64,000 nucleotides of DNA, taken from NCBI GenBank assembly GCA_000497125.2, contig CM035320.1:1261197-1325196 (forward strand), given 5' to 3'. This DNA is from Spironucleus salmonicida. Lineage: Eukaryota > Fornicata > Diplomonadida > Hexamitidae. The notes beneath the pieces were generated by a model, which was not told where the DNA came from, did not search any database, and saw nothing but the letters and a program-made list of their open reading frames with translations. Below are positions 22,239-35,032 of the stretch, piece after piece. The first letter of the stretch is position 1. Each line of letters starts with the position of its first letter. A program made the position numbers and the translations under genes.

Positions 22239-23510
22239 TCAAATCTAATCATTTACAAATTTAAGTAGCTTTTTAAACTTTTTAAAGCTGGGAATAGCAC
22301 TCCTAAACTCTGGAAACTCCAATAATTTAGTTATTTTTTGCAGATCTAATTCCTGATCTGTGCATAACTACTCCAAAGTTAAATATTTACTTTTATCTAG
22401 CATTCCACTTACATACTTCACGAAATATTTCTAAAAATCATCATTGTTGAGTTTAAGCATATTTTCTCCATCCCCAAGGACAGCACAATTGTACGTATCA
22501 CATTGCTCACAGTTATTAAGTTAATAATCGAAATCTTCAAATTTTATACCGCAGTCATTGCACTAAAAAATGCAAATTCTTCGTGTCTTTTGCATTAGTT
22601 TCTGACCATACAAGAACATAATAAAACTGCTCATATATCGTTTAATATCTTCACCAAGAATAGATTTTCGGCAGATAGGGCACGAGTAATTCATCTAGTT
22701 AAGCATTTCATTTTTACAGGATGTGTGAATAAAGTGACCACATTTTGGAACAATATAAGCCATAAATGAGTCCCCAATACAACCAAGACATGCGCTACAT
22801 TCTTTAGCACAAATATGAACTGCAAATTCGTTTTTACGGATGCATAATTTGCACGTTTTGCAGTGCTAATACTCAGCCTTATCACCACATTGGCAGCGTC
22901 CACAGTCTGTACAGTGGAAGAAAGGCTTGGCATTGTGGTCTATGAAACATAGAAATTTACAAATTTCACATGAAATTTTACCGAATTTCTAGTTGCAGAA
23001 CTAACACTATAAACCAAATTTCTATGTTTTAGCACAGTAGCGGCACCGTACGGTATCTATTTCAAACTTTGGCAGTGTGTGGTCTTCGACCTCGTCATGG
23101 CAGTAGCGGCAGCCGTAGAACTTCAAACACGTTACACACTATAGCTCACATCCACTACAGTAATGAGGGCATCCTACAGACGGGATCTCTGAGAAGCGAG
23201 CGAAAATACATTACTACAGTGTGAGGTTTTCGAACCAATTAGAATCCAAGTGAAGCGAATTAATAAACGTTTAATCAGGAGGAATTGGGTCATATAATGC
23301 TAATGGACAGTGATAATAAACGTGTTTCAGCTGTGTTTCAATCTCCTTTTTCGATTCTGGGGCTAGAACGTCAGAAGGAAAGATTTTTAGTGTGATATAT
23401 GTTGAATCAAAGCGAGAGGTTGAAAATTTAGGGAATTTAATTATATGAGTTAAAATAATTGTGTTTTAGTGTTCCAGAGAGACGTCAGAGGCATTTGGGA
23501 GGTCGTCCAT
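22239..23510 (-). CDS. CHY/CTCHY/RING zinc-finger E3 ligase, RCHY1-like
   Basis: 423 residues. A CHY zinc finger spans about 114-165 (GCPHYCSGCELQCVTC, then YGCRYCHDEVEDH), and a CTCHY-type finger about 180-225 (CEICKFLCF, then FHCTDCGRCQCG). A RING lies at 238-281 (CSACLGC, CGHFIHTSC, CPICRK), followed by a C-terminal zinc ribbon (CNDCGIKFEDF, CEQCDTYNC). This order is that of RCHY1/Pirh2 ubiquitin ligases. The N-terminal 100 residues and the last 90 residues are specific to this protein. An in-frame TGA just upstream of ATG 23508-23510 fixes the start. Confidence 0.9.
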
Positions 23511-23540
23511 TTTAGGAATGGTGTTAACGAAAGTAAAATA

Positions 23541-26500
23541 TCACTTTTTGAGCATACTTATACTCCGTCCAGGCATACCTTTATTAGCTGTTAGACCGGA
23601 CTATGGAAGCATTGCATTCATTGATTTCATCCCAAATTGGTTTAAATTATGATTTTAAGATGGGGTTATCTTCTACGTATTTCTTGCTCGTACAGACATA
23701 AGAAGCTGATTTCCTGGCATATCTGGTAGTTATTGATGATTAGTTTAATTTGCTTGGTTAAAATTAAATTCCTACTCATACTATTAACCTTATTAGCTTT
23801 TTATTGTACCTTGTAATTTTGAGATTATAAGTTTTTCCTAAATTTTATTTTCGATGTTAATTAAGTTTTAAGTGATGGGAAGACTCTTTACACGATATAC
23901 TTTATCAATTTTATTAAAAAATTTATTAAAATTTAAATGCATATCTGCAAGTTCCCTTGTATTAAATTCTTCTAGAGCGTCTAGTGTTGGTTAATGGATT
24001 CTACTATTTACTAAACGTTGCCAAAGTTGTTTCGATTATTATTCTAGTTTTAAAATTTAGATCTACCTTTTTTCTAGCATATTCTGCTAGTTTTTATCTA
24101 GTCTTACAAACATTTGCATAATTGTACCTGATCTAAGTGTTAAGCTATCAGACAAATATAAATTTGCCGCTTATCTATATCGTGAAGCTAAAATTGGATC
24201 ATCAGACCCAATAATTAATTGTCTATCTTTAGTGTACATCCGACCTCCTGGAGATGAAAATAGATCATTACCATTCTATTATAAGGTTTCAATATTAGTA
24301 GTTTCAGGAATACTCACATCAGTCAAATTATTATAGAGTGGTGTATTATTTAATAGTTAATCGTTTTATTAGTAAATTTAGCCAGATGGAGATATTAATG
24401 TACTATTAATTTATACCAATAAATCGTTTTGTTAATTAAAGATGGCATTATTACTTTAATTTTTCTCAACTAGATTTTCTATATTCTATATTTCAGAATG
24501 CACTACTCTCTAACCATCATTGCAAATGCAATGACCACCTGGGGAAGGAGCATGATAATTATATTTTACTGGCTCAGTAAATCCCATAATACTGTTATGA
24601 TTAATTTATGAATCGTTTATTTTGTTTGTATCCATGTTTTAAATATTAATACTGTTATTATTATCTTAATTTGGTTTACTACCACAATTAGAAGAATTAT
24701 TAACCTTATTACGAACATTAGTATTATTTAGTTCAGTATTTTGAAGTTCTCTGCTATTATTGGTATCACCTGAGTATTAGATATTATCTATATGTTAGTG
24801 TAAGTGACTGATTATCTTTTCTTTATTTCCATTATTGATAATCTTGGTATTTGCTTTTTGTTTATTACTCTAGTTTTTTATTTAAACAAGTTACTATCTA
24901 CTGTCATATTGATCTGATTTTTTCAAACATCTTTTAGTACGTTCCAAATCATAATCTGTGAAACTTCCTTTTTTAATGCCACCATTTTTAGATTTTGTAT
25001 GAATTTTATCATCTATTATAAAATTTGAGTTAATATTTTACCTTATAAACTTATCGTACTTTAAACTATGATCTTATATTTCAATACTATCATTATTTGT
25101 ATCAAAATTTACTTCTCTAACATTTAATGTTTTGGCTCCGGCTGTTAGTGCTTTTTAAGTATCACTTATAATCTAAACAGCTTTTAAATTTTCTAATGAC
25201 TCTATTGAATTTCGGCCCAGTTGATTCACTAAAGCAGTTAATTATTCCTAGCTAGAATCTTTCACATTTCCACCTGATAAAGACATTTAATTAATTGCAA
25301 ATGATTGATTGGTTCTTGTAGGAGAAGCTGTTGATTGCGGAACAGTAGCATGTTATTATTAGTGTGTAAATATTTTAGGATCATAATAATTATCACGACC
25401 ATCTGTCTATATGAATTTATGAATGGGATTTTTAAAATGTTGTTAATAAACTGACAGTTACTCTTTATAAGATTCTAAAAGATTTATTGAGTCCCCTGAA
25501 TCTAGTAAATTCATTTTTTACATATCTATCAAGGTTTAAGTAGTTTATACTTTGTTATATTTTAGTGGAGAAAATTTAAGCTAAATCTATTCTATAGTTA
25601 AATATAAAACATTATCTGCAGCTACTTGGTCTGGATCATCACCATACATATCAAGCCTGGCTGCGAATAATCGAATTATCTGTTCTTATTTAGTTATTTA
25701 ATTAGTTAGATTTGTGACCTTTTCGTCATCCTCAGTAAGATTATTTGTTACGGTGACATATTTATTTTACAAGATTACATAGGCCTATTTAATTTTATCT
25801 AGCTCTTTTATAGTTCTGTCTAGATATTCATTGGAGTTAGAAAATATTTCCAATTAGCCTTTCATTTTTGCATTTTCTGCCTCTAAATTACCATTCCGAA
25901 TAGCTACAGTTTTGAATCGATCGTTTAGGCCGCTGACGCTATTTTTAAACTCGGAAGCTTCGTTGATATCTTTGAGAAAATCGGGGCTGTACATAACTCC
26001 GGTCCTCCTTTTCCCCATAATTTGCTCTTTCAGCAGAGAGATTCGCTTCCTCATATTTTGCTGCTCATTTAGGTTCTTGACTTTCTGGGTATCCGCCAGC
26101 TGCTGAAACTTGTCACTTTCGGTCGATTTCGTGATCAGTTCGACGATGAGGTAGTCGTTGATCTCCGTTATTTCTGCTAGGATCTGCCTGCAGAGCATGG
26201 CCACCTTTTCCTCGGCCGATATCAGCTCGGTGGTCGTGTACCCATTAATAACCTTTAGAATCTGGTCGAACATGACTTCTATCTTGGGCTTGAAAATAGG
26301 GTACAAGTTCTTGGGTGCGAGGTGATCCGTCTCAGGGTTGCAGTTCAGCTCCTGCTCAAATAGCACATAGACTGGCCGTTTTTCAAAAACTAACGCTGTT
26401 TAGTGCTTAGATTTCTCGACAATTTCAGCGAACTAATTTATCATTGATTCTTTAATTTCATCTATACACTTTTTTATCAGTTTGTGCAAAAGCGAATAGT

Positions 26501-26612
26501 CTTTCTTATTAGACTCAATGTTAAGGTTCCCAAAATCTATCATAAGTTAGTGAATATCCAGTGTATTTTCAAAAAATTCCGTATTTTCAATGAATTCATT
26601 TATCTGATTCAT
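23541..26612 (-). CDS. Gln/Asn-rich coiled-coil protein, copy A
   Basis: 1023 residues. The conserved N-terminal part (IDFGNLNIESNKKDYSLLHK, then YVLFEQELNCNPETDHLAPK) leads into coiled coil. A low-complexity Asn/Gln-rich middle follows, punctuated by SPGG motifs (APSPGGHC, FSSPGGRMY), and then a conserved block DDPILASRYRQAANLYLS. The basic Met-rich C-terminus reads MPGRSISMLKK. It is a paralogue of the plus-strand gene at 50850; both have the same length once that copy's frameshift is removed. The function is unknown; a cytoskeletal scaffold is a guess. Confidence 0.87.
25765..26575 (-). repeat. homogenised ~0.8-kb segment, inverted copy at 50880-51700
   Basis: This 5' part of copy A is almost identical to copy B; over the 170 residues starting MLFEQELNCN I see one change (Gly/Glu in QIMGK versus QIMEK). 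Identity decays sharply at both ends. The core is GC-rich compared with the remainder of the gene. Confidence 0.88.
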
Positions 26613-27228
26613 GTAGAACTACTCGTATTATAATTTATTTATATCCTTTATCTATATTTTACGTAAAAATTTATTATATTGTATCTTATAATTGATAGCA
26701 TAGAATTTAATATTAATTTAAACTATTTAATTCTACAATAATACTTAAAATTATTTAATATGTCATATATTATCATTATTAAACTTTTCCCTTTAAAACA
26801 ATTAATAATAACTAAACGAGACATAAATTTGTTAGTGGTTATATTATTTGGTAGAGTAAGATTAAATGATACATAAAATATTGATAATATTTTTTCAGTG
26901 ATTTGTTTATAGTTTTAATAAATTTTATTCTACTAAAAATTATTGTATAACGGTAAAAAGCTGGTTAATACTATCTTATAAATATTGATTTTTATTGATG
27001 CAATGATGAGTTTATAGATTATAATAAAAATTACTTTTTAATTCATATTCTAGGATATTCCAGATAATAGTTCTTCAACGTTTGTTTTATTCTATTATTT
27101 ACTAATCAAATGAATTTAAATCCAATTTAACTAATATTTCTCAACATATAATAATGTATATTAAAAATATCATATTTTAAGAATATTAAGAGTTTATTAA
27201 TATATATTATTTTTATTTATTACCATTT
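26613..27228. other. AT-rich intergenic stretch
   Basis: About 600 bp of A/T-rich DNA between copy A of the coiled-coil gene and Trm10 copy 2. No frame with protein-like composition is seen on either strand. TATAATTTATTT-like runs lie near the copy A start. Confidence 0.6.
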
Positions 27229-27996
27229 TCATTATTTAACTTCAGCGTTTTCTACCTTTCTGCCTGGCAATACTTCCAAAACAGCTTCCTTCAAATCACC
27301 ATTCTCATTGAGCTTCGTCATCATCTCAAAGATATGATTGACTGCTATAATTTAGCTACTTTTTAGCTGCGCGAACTACTTCAAGTTAATCTTCACAGAC
27401 GGTATTCCGAGCTCATTCGCTCTGTTCAAGGCAGCATTTTTATGCCTATTTCTATCCACTAATCCACCGATAATATAAATTTTTGAAACATCAAAGCTGG
27501 AAATCTCGGTTTCAGCATCCCCGGAGAGGTAAATATACGGTACATCCTGCCCGTTTTCACGCAAACCTTTAATCTCCTCATCGAGAGAATTCTATGAAAT
27601 ATCAGCATCCCAGTTACTAAATCCTTCAATTGCAGACATGGTATATATATCATTATTATATTACTTGATCATCAGTTTACAAGGTTTTAATGCTTTTAGA
27701 GAAAGTGAATAAGAAATAAGCATTTACAGCCTTAGTGATTTTATTTCAGATGGAGTCATTAGAGCATTATATGCTAAATCAATACACATGAAAGGAGCTT
27801 TACTTAGCCTATTTTTTGATAATTATTTATGGTTTCGCTTCTCTTCAATTTTTGCATTTTTGTATTCAAAATGTTCTTAGTCATACTTTAATAGTTCTTA
27901 AGGGGTCATAGTTTGTATTAATAATTATCTGCGTTCTAATTTAGCAGTATCCTTTTGGTATTTTTCAAGTTAACGTTATTCTTTCCAGGAAAGCAT
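27229..27996 (-). CDS. Trm10-type tRNA methyltransferase, copy 2
   Basis: 255 residues, paralogous to the 3793-4551 gene. The N-terminal half is diverged (MLSWKEQRQLEKYQ versus MPSWKEVREKEKQ), whereas the C-terminal half is nearly identical. It has the same SPOUT blocks (VPYIYLSGDAETEISSF, IYIIGGLVDRNRH). Tail residues differ (VENAEVKQ versus VQKAK). Two Trm10 paralogues with different specificities are known in some eukaryotes, but a shared catalytic half argues for similar activity here. Confidence 0.92.
27263..27585 (-). repeat. homogenised segment, inverted copy of 4203-4526
   Basis: Reverse-complement match to the 3' half of Trm10 copy 1 with about two differences seen by eye; the edges coincide with the sharp drop in similarity. 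Confidence 0.85.
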
Positions 27997-28032
27997 TTTA
28001 TATTTACTTATATAAAAATATAATGTAATATT

Positions 28033-28623
28033 TCATTTATATTTATTATTTTCACCTTCTTGAAGCAGCCCTGAAAAATTAGTACATGGAATAATATAGC
28101 TATTTTTCATTAATATACTACCAGGATTTATCACACTATTGCATCCAATTTAAGCTCCATCACCAAGTAAAGCGCCAAATTTTTGTAGACCAGTATCTAT
28201 TCCTTAAACTCGTATTGTTTTCTTATCAAGTCTAACATTGCTTATCACAGCGCCTGCACCCAAATGTGCATAATTACCTAATATAGAATCACCAATGTAG
28301 CTTAAATGAGGAACTTGTACATTTTCAAATAGAATTGAGTTTTTTATTTCTACAGATTGCCCAATAATTGAATTTTTTAGTATGATTGCATTCCCACGAA
28401 CATATGCAAAGGCTCTAATTTCAACATTATCTCCTATATAAACTGGATGCTCTATACATGCAAGTGGTGATATTTTAGCAGAAGGAGAAATAAATGACTG
28501 ATTATTTATAAAATGATTAGAAATTTATATAAGAAATTCGTGTGGATAATGCGAATCTTCAAAAATTGGAAATTAAATTTTAAATGCATTAAGATTATTG
28601 ATAAGTTGATGTACTTTAAGCAT
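28033..28623 (-). CDS. left-handed beta-helix (hexapeptide-repeat) protein, nucleotidyl/acyltransferase-like
   Basis: 196 residues. Hexapeptide-type turns are clear: FISPSAKISPLACIEHPVYI, VEIRAFAYVRGNAIIL, HLSYIGDSILGNYAHLGAGA, VISNVRLDKKTI. The series HLSYIGDSILGN followed by HLGAGAVISN is typical of the C-terminal domain of GlmU-like or UDP-sugar pyrophosphorylase proteins. No nucleotidyltransferase domain precedes it, so it is a stand-alone beta-helix. An acyltransferase or regulatory role is possible. The promoter run TATATAATATATATTAT ends 8 bases before the ATG. Confidence 0.82.
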
Positions 28624-28784
28624 TTTTGAGATAATATATATTATATAGTAATACTATCAAATAGTTCTTTCTTCGTTCCACTTTAATGGAAATTGTTTAA
28701 TCGACGAATGAACCAAGCTTATAGTAGAAAGGTGAAGCATTAAACTTATAATTTTAACTATTTTCAGATTTAACTAATATTAGA
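28624..28784. promoter_or_regulatory. divergent promoter spacer with short inverted repeat
   Basis: The spacer holds the TATATA run for the beta-helix gene and, near 28675-28715, a GTTCCACTTTAATGG...CGACGAATGAACC stretch of higher complexity than the rest. The plus-strand start follows at 28785. Confidence 0.35.
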
Positions 28785-29456
28785 ATGTTAATTGAGCCTA
28801 TAAGAGAGATTTCATGTAGACTTCCTATGATAGAGATTGATTAATTTTAGTCAGTAGAAGATTAAATTTTAATCAATTAAAAATTTACTAATTAAATACA
28901 GTAATTACAAGAGCTTGAATTATAATTACTTGTAAGGTTTGATATTTAGACAGAGGATGATATGTATAAATTACTCTAACCATATTAAAAATAGACAGAT
29001 TTAAAAATAATATAACAACCAGTTCAGACATAAGTAAACTACGCATTAATGAATTAATTTAAGCTCGTAAAGCGCTCTTAATAAAATACATTAAATTATA
29101 GCATAATAGGATCAGGCAATACGAAGGAAGTATAAGATGCGGCAGGATAAGTTAGATTTGAAAAAGTTTAGACGATTATTAAAGAATACCCAGGTATATA
29201 TGATGATTCAGTATTTTTCTCAAATATATTAAAGTTATCATCAGCATAATCAGGAAACTTAGATGAAATCAAAAAGCTGTAGGGATTAGTTCTCTAACGC
29301 CGTAAGTTATAAAAAGAATACGTTATTGGGAATAAAAATAAATCAATTGATACTGCAACAATATTCAAAAAAATTGTTGGGTTTGTTGATAAAAAACATA
29401 CGGGAAATGATTAAGAGTTTATTGAAATAATTAAAAAATCAATTTTTGGTTAGTGA
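28785..29456 (+). CDS. Gln-rich coiled-coil hypothetical protein
   Basis: 223 residues with many TAA-encoded glutamines. It is predicted mostly helical (LQELELQLLVRFDIQTEDDM, KLQGLVLQRRKLQKEYVIG). No domain is recognised. The stop is 1 bp from the stop of the next convergent gene. Confidence 0.72.
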
Positions 29457-29457
29457 T

Positions 29458-30699
29458 TCATTTTCTAGTAATATTGTTTGCAGACTATGGTTATTATTTT
29501 TATTTTAATATTTCTTCAAATGATTTTCTTAAATTCCCAGTTAATGGCCGTTTGTTTTTAGTATCAATACACTCAAGCATAACACCAGGAATAAGTTTTT
29601 ATGAAGTTCCAAATTCCATAAAATCTTCTTCCTAAATAACATCATCTTCTGAGTGCTCCTCTTAGTGTAATGAATTGTTAAGAGTTTACTTATTTTCATC
29701 AGTTTGTTCCAGATACTAATAAGGCGATGTTAATACATTTAACTGTTAGGTATTAGGACTTATTTCCAGGCAATCAATATTTTGTTTTGTCAATGTTTAC
29801 ATATACACTGTTTAAGTTAACGAAAGACTATCCTCTAATTATTTACCTTCTTTAATAGTGACATCCACTTCTGGCTCATCATCAAAATCATCAGTATTAT
29901 CATACTAATGAACATACAAAACGTCATCTTCTGTTTCTATAGTTTTTTCTAATGTAGGTTTTGTTTAGATGATAGAATCTTGTTCTAATATTAACGTTTA
30001 TGAACAAAGTATTACAGAATTTGGTTGATAACAAACCTTTTATAACGTTTCATTCTAGTTATCAGTATTAATTTTATATTCTGCCATAATAATAGTATCA
30101 GACTCAGCATGCAGCGTGTCATCTAGTTATTGCATGTTGGTTTTTAATTTTTCTTAATTGATTTACTAAGCAATAACATGCACCTGCCTAATAATCCCAT
30201 ATGTAAGATCATTCATCGATGCAGCGTTATCAAAGTCATCTGAGCCATTTTATTAGAGATTAATATTTTCCGTATCTTGAAGATGTTCAGGTTCCATTTA
30301 AATTTATACAGGCATTGATTATTATTATCTATCAAAAATTTTCATATCTGTGTAATTTTACTTAATTTTATTTACTTGCTGAGTTTCGTTGAGAATACCA
30401 AGTGTAAGATTATTGACTGTTACAGATTTATTTAATTCTGTATTATCACTTAAGATAACTTCTTATATAACTTTGACATCTTGCTTAGTACTTTGTATTT
30501 CAGTAGGTTTGAATATTATTTTTTTAATTTTCTATTCTAATATTTTATTCTGCTTATAGACTGGTTTAGAGTGATTTGTAAAATTTACGAAAAGCTGTTA
30601 AATTCGTGATCCATGAGTATTCACTTCGTTATTTTCATTAATCGATTCAGTTAATATGATGCTAGACCGTTAGGCTAATTTTTAAGGTATTGGCTTCAT
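29458..30699 (-). CDS. acidic low-complexity hypothetical protein
   Basis: 413 residues, rich in Asn, Asp, Glu, Gln and Thr, and probably disordered. The only ordered-looking part is the C-terminus (EEDFMEFGTSQKLIPGVMLE, then NLRKSFEEILKQKQ). A promoter run ATATATTATATAATATAT precedes the start. No function can be assigned. Confidence 0.75.
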
Positions 30700-30736
30700 T
30701 AAAAATTTTGTTAACATATATTATATAATATAATAA

Positions 30737-31576
30737 TCATATATCATCTCCAGCATCAGCCTCATCAAGTGGCTCTTCTTCTTCATCACCATCTACACTA
30801 CATGCCAGCAAAAATTGAATCTTCCCACCATCTCCAAATTCATAGCAAACCACAGCAGGGCTTCCGCCAGCAAGTTCGATTCTGACATCGTTTGCCAGAC
30901 TTGCTGCTTTACTAAAGAGAATGAAGTATCTTAAAGTAAATTTTAAATCTACATCTTACTTAACACTGATGCTAGCACCACCTTCACCATCATCTTTAGC
31001 ATTCCCTACTGTAATTGCAGCATTAGATTCTTCCCCTGTAACCTCAAAAATGGCAGTTGAATCAGAACTTGAAGAAGATATTCTGACGACAGACCCTAAC
31101 GCCGAAAGGTCACGTACTAGTGTGGCGAATCTGCTAGAATTTAGACTAATGACACTATCTGGCGCAAATTTATCCGCTGAAAGTTGCTCAGAGTCGGCTC
31201 TGGTAAGTCTAAGAACAAAGTTCATGGTCTACCTAAATTTTTAAGATTCCACAAGAATTTCAATTTAGTCAGGTTAGGAAGAACGTTGAGAAAGAGTTAC
31301 GGTATCATTTGTATCGCAAAATTTTATTAATTTAACAAAAGATGCGAGCCTAAGAGAAATCTAGGTAGCTTGATTACAGCGAAATTGTGAAAAATAGGTA
31401 TCAGGAAGAGCGAGAGATACAAGGCAAATACGAGTTTCGTCAACTGCGTCTACAAAAAGTCCATTTGGTGTGATATTGAAAACACAATCTTTCATAAGAC
31501 CAGATATAGTATCCAGTATCTTTTTAAGAGTATTTGCCTCTGGAAAGCATATTTAGAAATTAATTGTGTCAACCAT
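30737..31576 (-). CDS. proliferating cell nuclear antigen (PCNA) sliding clamp
   Basis: 279 residues, close to the eukaryotic PCNA length of about 260. The N-terminal domain reads FPEANTLKKILDTISGLMKD and CVFNITPNGLFVDAVDETRI. The second domain begins after the connector and contains SVISLNSSRFATLVRDLSALG. The C-terminus has the expected FTLRYFILFSKAASLANDV and CYEFGDGGKIQFLLA blocks with an acidic tail (DGDEEEEP). It forms the homotrimeric ring for DNA polymerases. A Ser-rich and Gly-rich insertion (SSSSSDST; KDDGEGGA) is unusual. Confidence 0.92.
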
Positions 31577-32075
31577 TAATAATGAAGAGGAGTGTGAAAA
31601 AATTGGAGAGGTTATTACTATAGATAATAATATAATATTTATAACATTAGGGCGTATAAGAGTATTAATAAATTAGTTTTATATATAAATAATATAGATA
31701 ATAAGTTTAGGCTTGAAAGGGCAATAGGTAAAATAACATTTTAACAAGTCTACAGGCAAGATTCCTTATAAAATAATTTTTTAATATAATAGTTTATGAA
31801 TAGTTATACCATTTATATAACTACAAAAGTATTTAACCTGTAATTTAATTTTCTTCTTAATATTATTATTACCAGATAATTATTTGTTGTTTAAAGGTAA
31901 ACTATAAAGATTTCTTGTTATAATAAAGATCTTAAGTTAATATTTAAACTGATATTTCATGAAGACTTTAGATAGTATATGAATTTTCAAATATTATAGA
32001 AAATTAATTTTTTTTGAAGTATCATAAATTATGCATTGATCAAAATTATAACTAATTACCTAGAAAGTAGTTAAA
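31577..32075. other. AT-rich intergenic stretch
   Basis: 500 bp between PCNA and the Yip1-family gene, both on the minus strand. No protein-like frame is seen. TATATAAATAATATAGATAATA near 31680 and other A/T runs could include promoter elements for PCNA. Confidence 0.6.
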
Positions 32076-32690
32076 TCACACAAACGCAAACAAAACCCAA
32101 AACCAACTTATAACTACAGCATATAAACCAATTAAAACTCTATCTAAGTCCCAACCATACATAAACTACTTGCTAATCGAAAAACACCCTAAAAACCCAC
32201 CAACCAGACTATATATATGGCCACCTAAAAATCTAGTAAAAATCCAACTAATTGCTATAGGTACACTACCATATACTAATACTGAGAAAACACCATAAAA
32301 TTCCACAGATTTTTAGCCCTGAGTTAAAAATAATATAAAAATTCTAAAAATAACGCTACCATAAAATAAACTACCAAAGAATTAAGGTACTGCTTTTGAG
32401 AAACAAAACAATATCATAAGAACTGGAAGTGCTAAAATCATTTCTGGAGCAGAAGCTACATCTTATGTTAGCTTGAAGAAGGGTAAAATACCCAATAGTT
32501 TTTTACCTATTAATGAAAAATCAACGCCTAATTCTTACAAGATAGGATTATTTCTTAGGTCTATTTCATTTTATTGCGGAGACTGTGATGCTTCTGCATC
32601 AAAATGAAATTATTATGCTACTTGCTTTGCAGGTTATGGTTTCTCTTCGACTGGTGGTGCAAAATCTGAAGCATTTACTAAATATGACAT
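32076..32690 (-). CDS. Yip1/YIPF-family membrane protein
   Basis: 204 residues. A polar N-terminus with Pro/Gln-rich sequence is followed by NNPILQELGVDFSLIGKKLLGILP, and then by five hydrophobic segments (MILALPVLMILF, LFYGSVIFRIFILF, FSVLVYGSVPIAISW, LVGGFLGCFSI, VLIGLYAVVISWFWVLFAFV). The cytosolic tail plus YGSVPIA-type segment is typical of YIP1/YIF1/YIPF proteins of ER-Golgi vesicles, which bind Rab GTPases. Confidence 0.8.
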
Positions 32691-32737
32691 TTTAGAAGTT
32701 TTATACAACCATATATAAATATATAATATTTAATAAA

Positions 32738-34990
32738 TCATTCATTTATTCCTTACAATATCTATAATTATGTCTTTTATATCTCTTTTAGTAATGCATT
32801 GCGTTTAACTCGATTAAGATAAACCTTTTCTTTAATAATACTTGGCAATCCATTATTTTACTTACTTTATTTGTGTATGCAACTGGTTACTACTTATGCT
32901 TTCTAATAAACAGATCGCAATGCAAAAATCTTTCTATGATATAGATTGATTTTGTTTTTTAATTAAATATTCAACGAATGTGCTAATTCTAAATCTTCAT
33001 CAATAATTCTAGGTGACTCTGTAAAATCATTTCCAGATAGTTTAACTAGTAGTTATTCAAAATCTAGTGGTTCTAAGTGTTCTTCATTATATTTATTACT
33101 TTTCACCAAATTTTCAGGACTATCTTTTAACTTTTACTTGATAGCAATACAAGATTCTCTAATAACAGATAACTGATTGTATGCATATGTAACTGAGTCA
33201 ATATTTATATTATCAACTGTGTTATTGTCAGATAATATAATTGGTAATGTAAGTAAATTAATTTCTTGAAAATATATAATTTCCTTATCATAAATAAAAA
33301 ATGTGCCACTATCAAATTTGTTTACAAAATTATTAGCTTCTTACAAAGAATTAATATTTACTTGGTATTAATCATTATGCGTAGTTTGGAGATTGAATTT
33401 TGAATAATCATCAAAAATAAATTATAATTACTTTATTTACACTACTACTTATTCTAATTAGTTAAGTTTATATTTTTCCAAAATTGCTAAATAAAATGGG
33501 CACTCTTCACTTTATTTTAAATCACTAACCTATTATATGTTGTACTATATTATTTTGGAAATAAACAACTGGTTACAATTGATCCCAAGTACAAATAAAT
33601 TTGCAAACGTAGAAACCATAGAATCATAGTTATAAGTAGTTTAAATATTTCGTTCAATACTCTCTTTAAAAGTAAAAGATTTTTATAATTATTAACAAGT
33701 TAAATAATCTTAAATTTAGAGTGAAATTTCTTCATCTTTTTCAGGTAATTCATTTTAACAGAATACTGAAATACTATTACCAAGTATTTGGTAAGTCTCT
33801 TAATTCTAACATAGTTCTATAACCAAATTTGCTAATGAATCTAAAGATTGATAGCTTTTGACGAAAATAGTTTCTAACTTAGTTTCTCCAAAAAAGAAAT
33901 TCGCTTTAACTATTTAATAGCTTTTGATATTATTCTTAAGAATATAATTAAAAATAAAACCTTTATAAGTATAAAATAGCAGTTGACTTATGATTTATTG
34001 AATTGTTTATAAAAATTTTTATTAAAGAGGAGGGAATATAAATCTTTGAAGCTTTTGCTCAGGACGACACACCTAGGAAGTATCAAATCCTTATTTTAAT
34101 ATATAATAATATTAGACAAAATTTAAAGAACTAGGTAGGAGAACACAGTTTTTTTATTTGGCAGCTGTTCTCATTGTTAATTATTCACATGTTTAAGGAA
34201 AAAAATTGATTACATAAAAGTTATTTTATAGTGCAAAGTATGATGATTAAATAATTTAGTTAAAACTCCAAGTTGACCCTAATGCAAATTTATATGATAT
34301 TTATATACAAATTGGTCCGAATTCGATTAAATAGGTATTAATATAATTTGTAGATATTGCGTCTAAAAGTTATTCTTGTATGGCCTATTCGAATAACTAT
34401 TTCATCACTAACGCTTTGCCAGTGCATTACGTAAATGGATTTTAAAGCACATTTATAAATTCAGCTTGGCTTAATTTTCCAGACAGAATAATATATTATA
34501 CATAATTTTAATCTTCATAGCCTAATATTGAATCTCTAGACACTTTTAATTTTGGGATAAGCTATTGGTAATAAATATTTTTTGAAGTGTTACCAAGACT
34601 ATTAATATAGGTAAGAATATTTTATGCAGATTTGGCTTGCTTTCCAACATCCTCAAAAAACTGCTAATATGGTTTTTATTCAATAATTGCCTAAAATAGA
34701 TTGTTTGGCTCTTTCTCAGATAAAATATTGTACTATACTTTTTAATCTAGATCGGTAGCGGTTAAACCAAAAGATGTAGTTAAATTTTTATAAAATTTAA
34801 GAAGTAAATTAACAATTTCTTTAGTTGAGTTCATCAAAACCGCCATGTGTAGAGGCGTTATTTTTCCAGGAAACAGAAAATATATACCTTAGGAGTGGTA
34901 TCTTTATATTAATTTAAAATTTTGGTCACGTAAAGCTTATACCAAAGGATGAGGACTTTATGTTTGAATATAAATATCTTAAATTGTCAT
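32738..34990 (-). CDS. large protein with N-terminal ankyrin-like repeats
   Basis: 750 residues. Residues about 42-67 (KITPLHMAVLMNSTKEIVN, then LLLKF) match an ankyrin repeat, preceded by a degenerate one (HPLVQALRDQNFKLIQRY). The remaining 650 residues are helical and low in complexity in places, with no recognised domain. Many Gln codons are TAA. It lies divergently to the next gene with only 42 bp between the starts. Confidence 0.8.
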
Positions 34991-35032
34991 TTTAATTATA
35001 TATTTTATTTATATATTAATTAGTATATAAAA
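34991..35032. promoter_or_regulatory. 42-bp bidirectional promoter
   Basis: The whole spacer between two divergent ATGs is TTTAATTATATATTTTATTT followed by ATATATTAATTAGTATATAAA. It is among the shortest divergent spacers here and must contain both core promoters. Confidence 0.55.
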
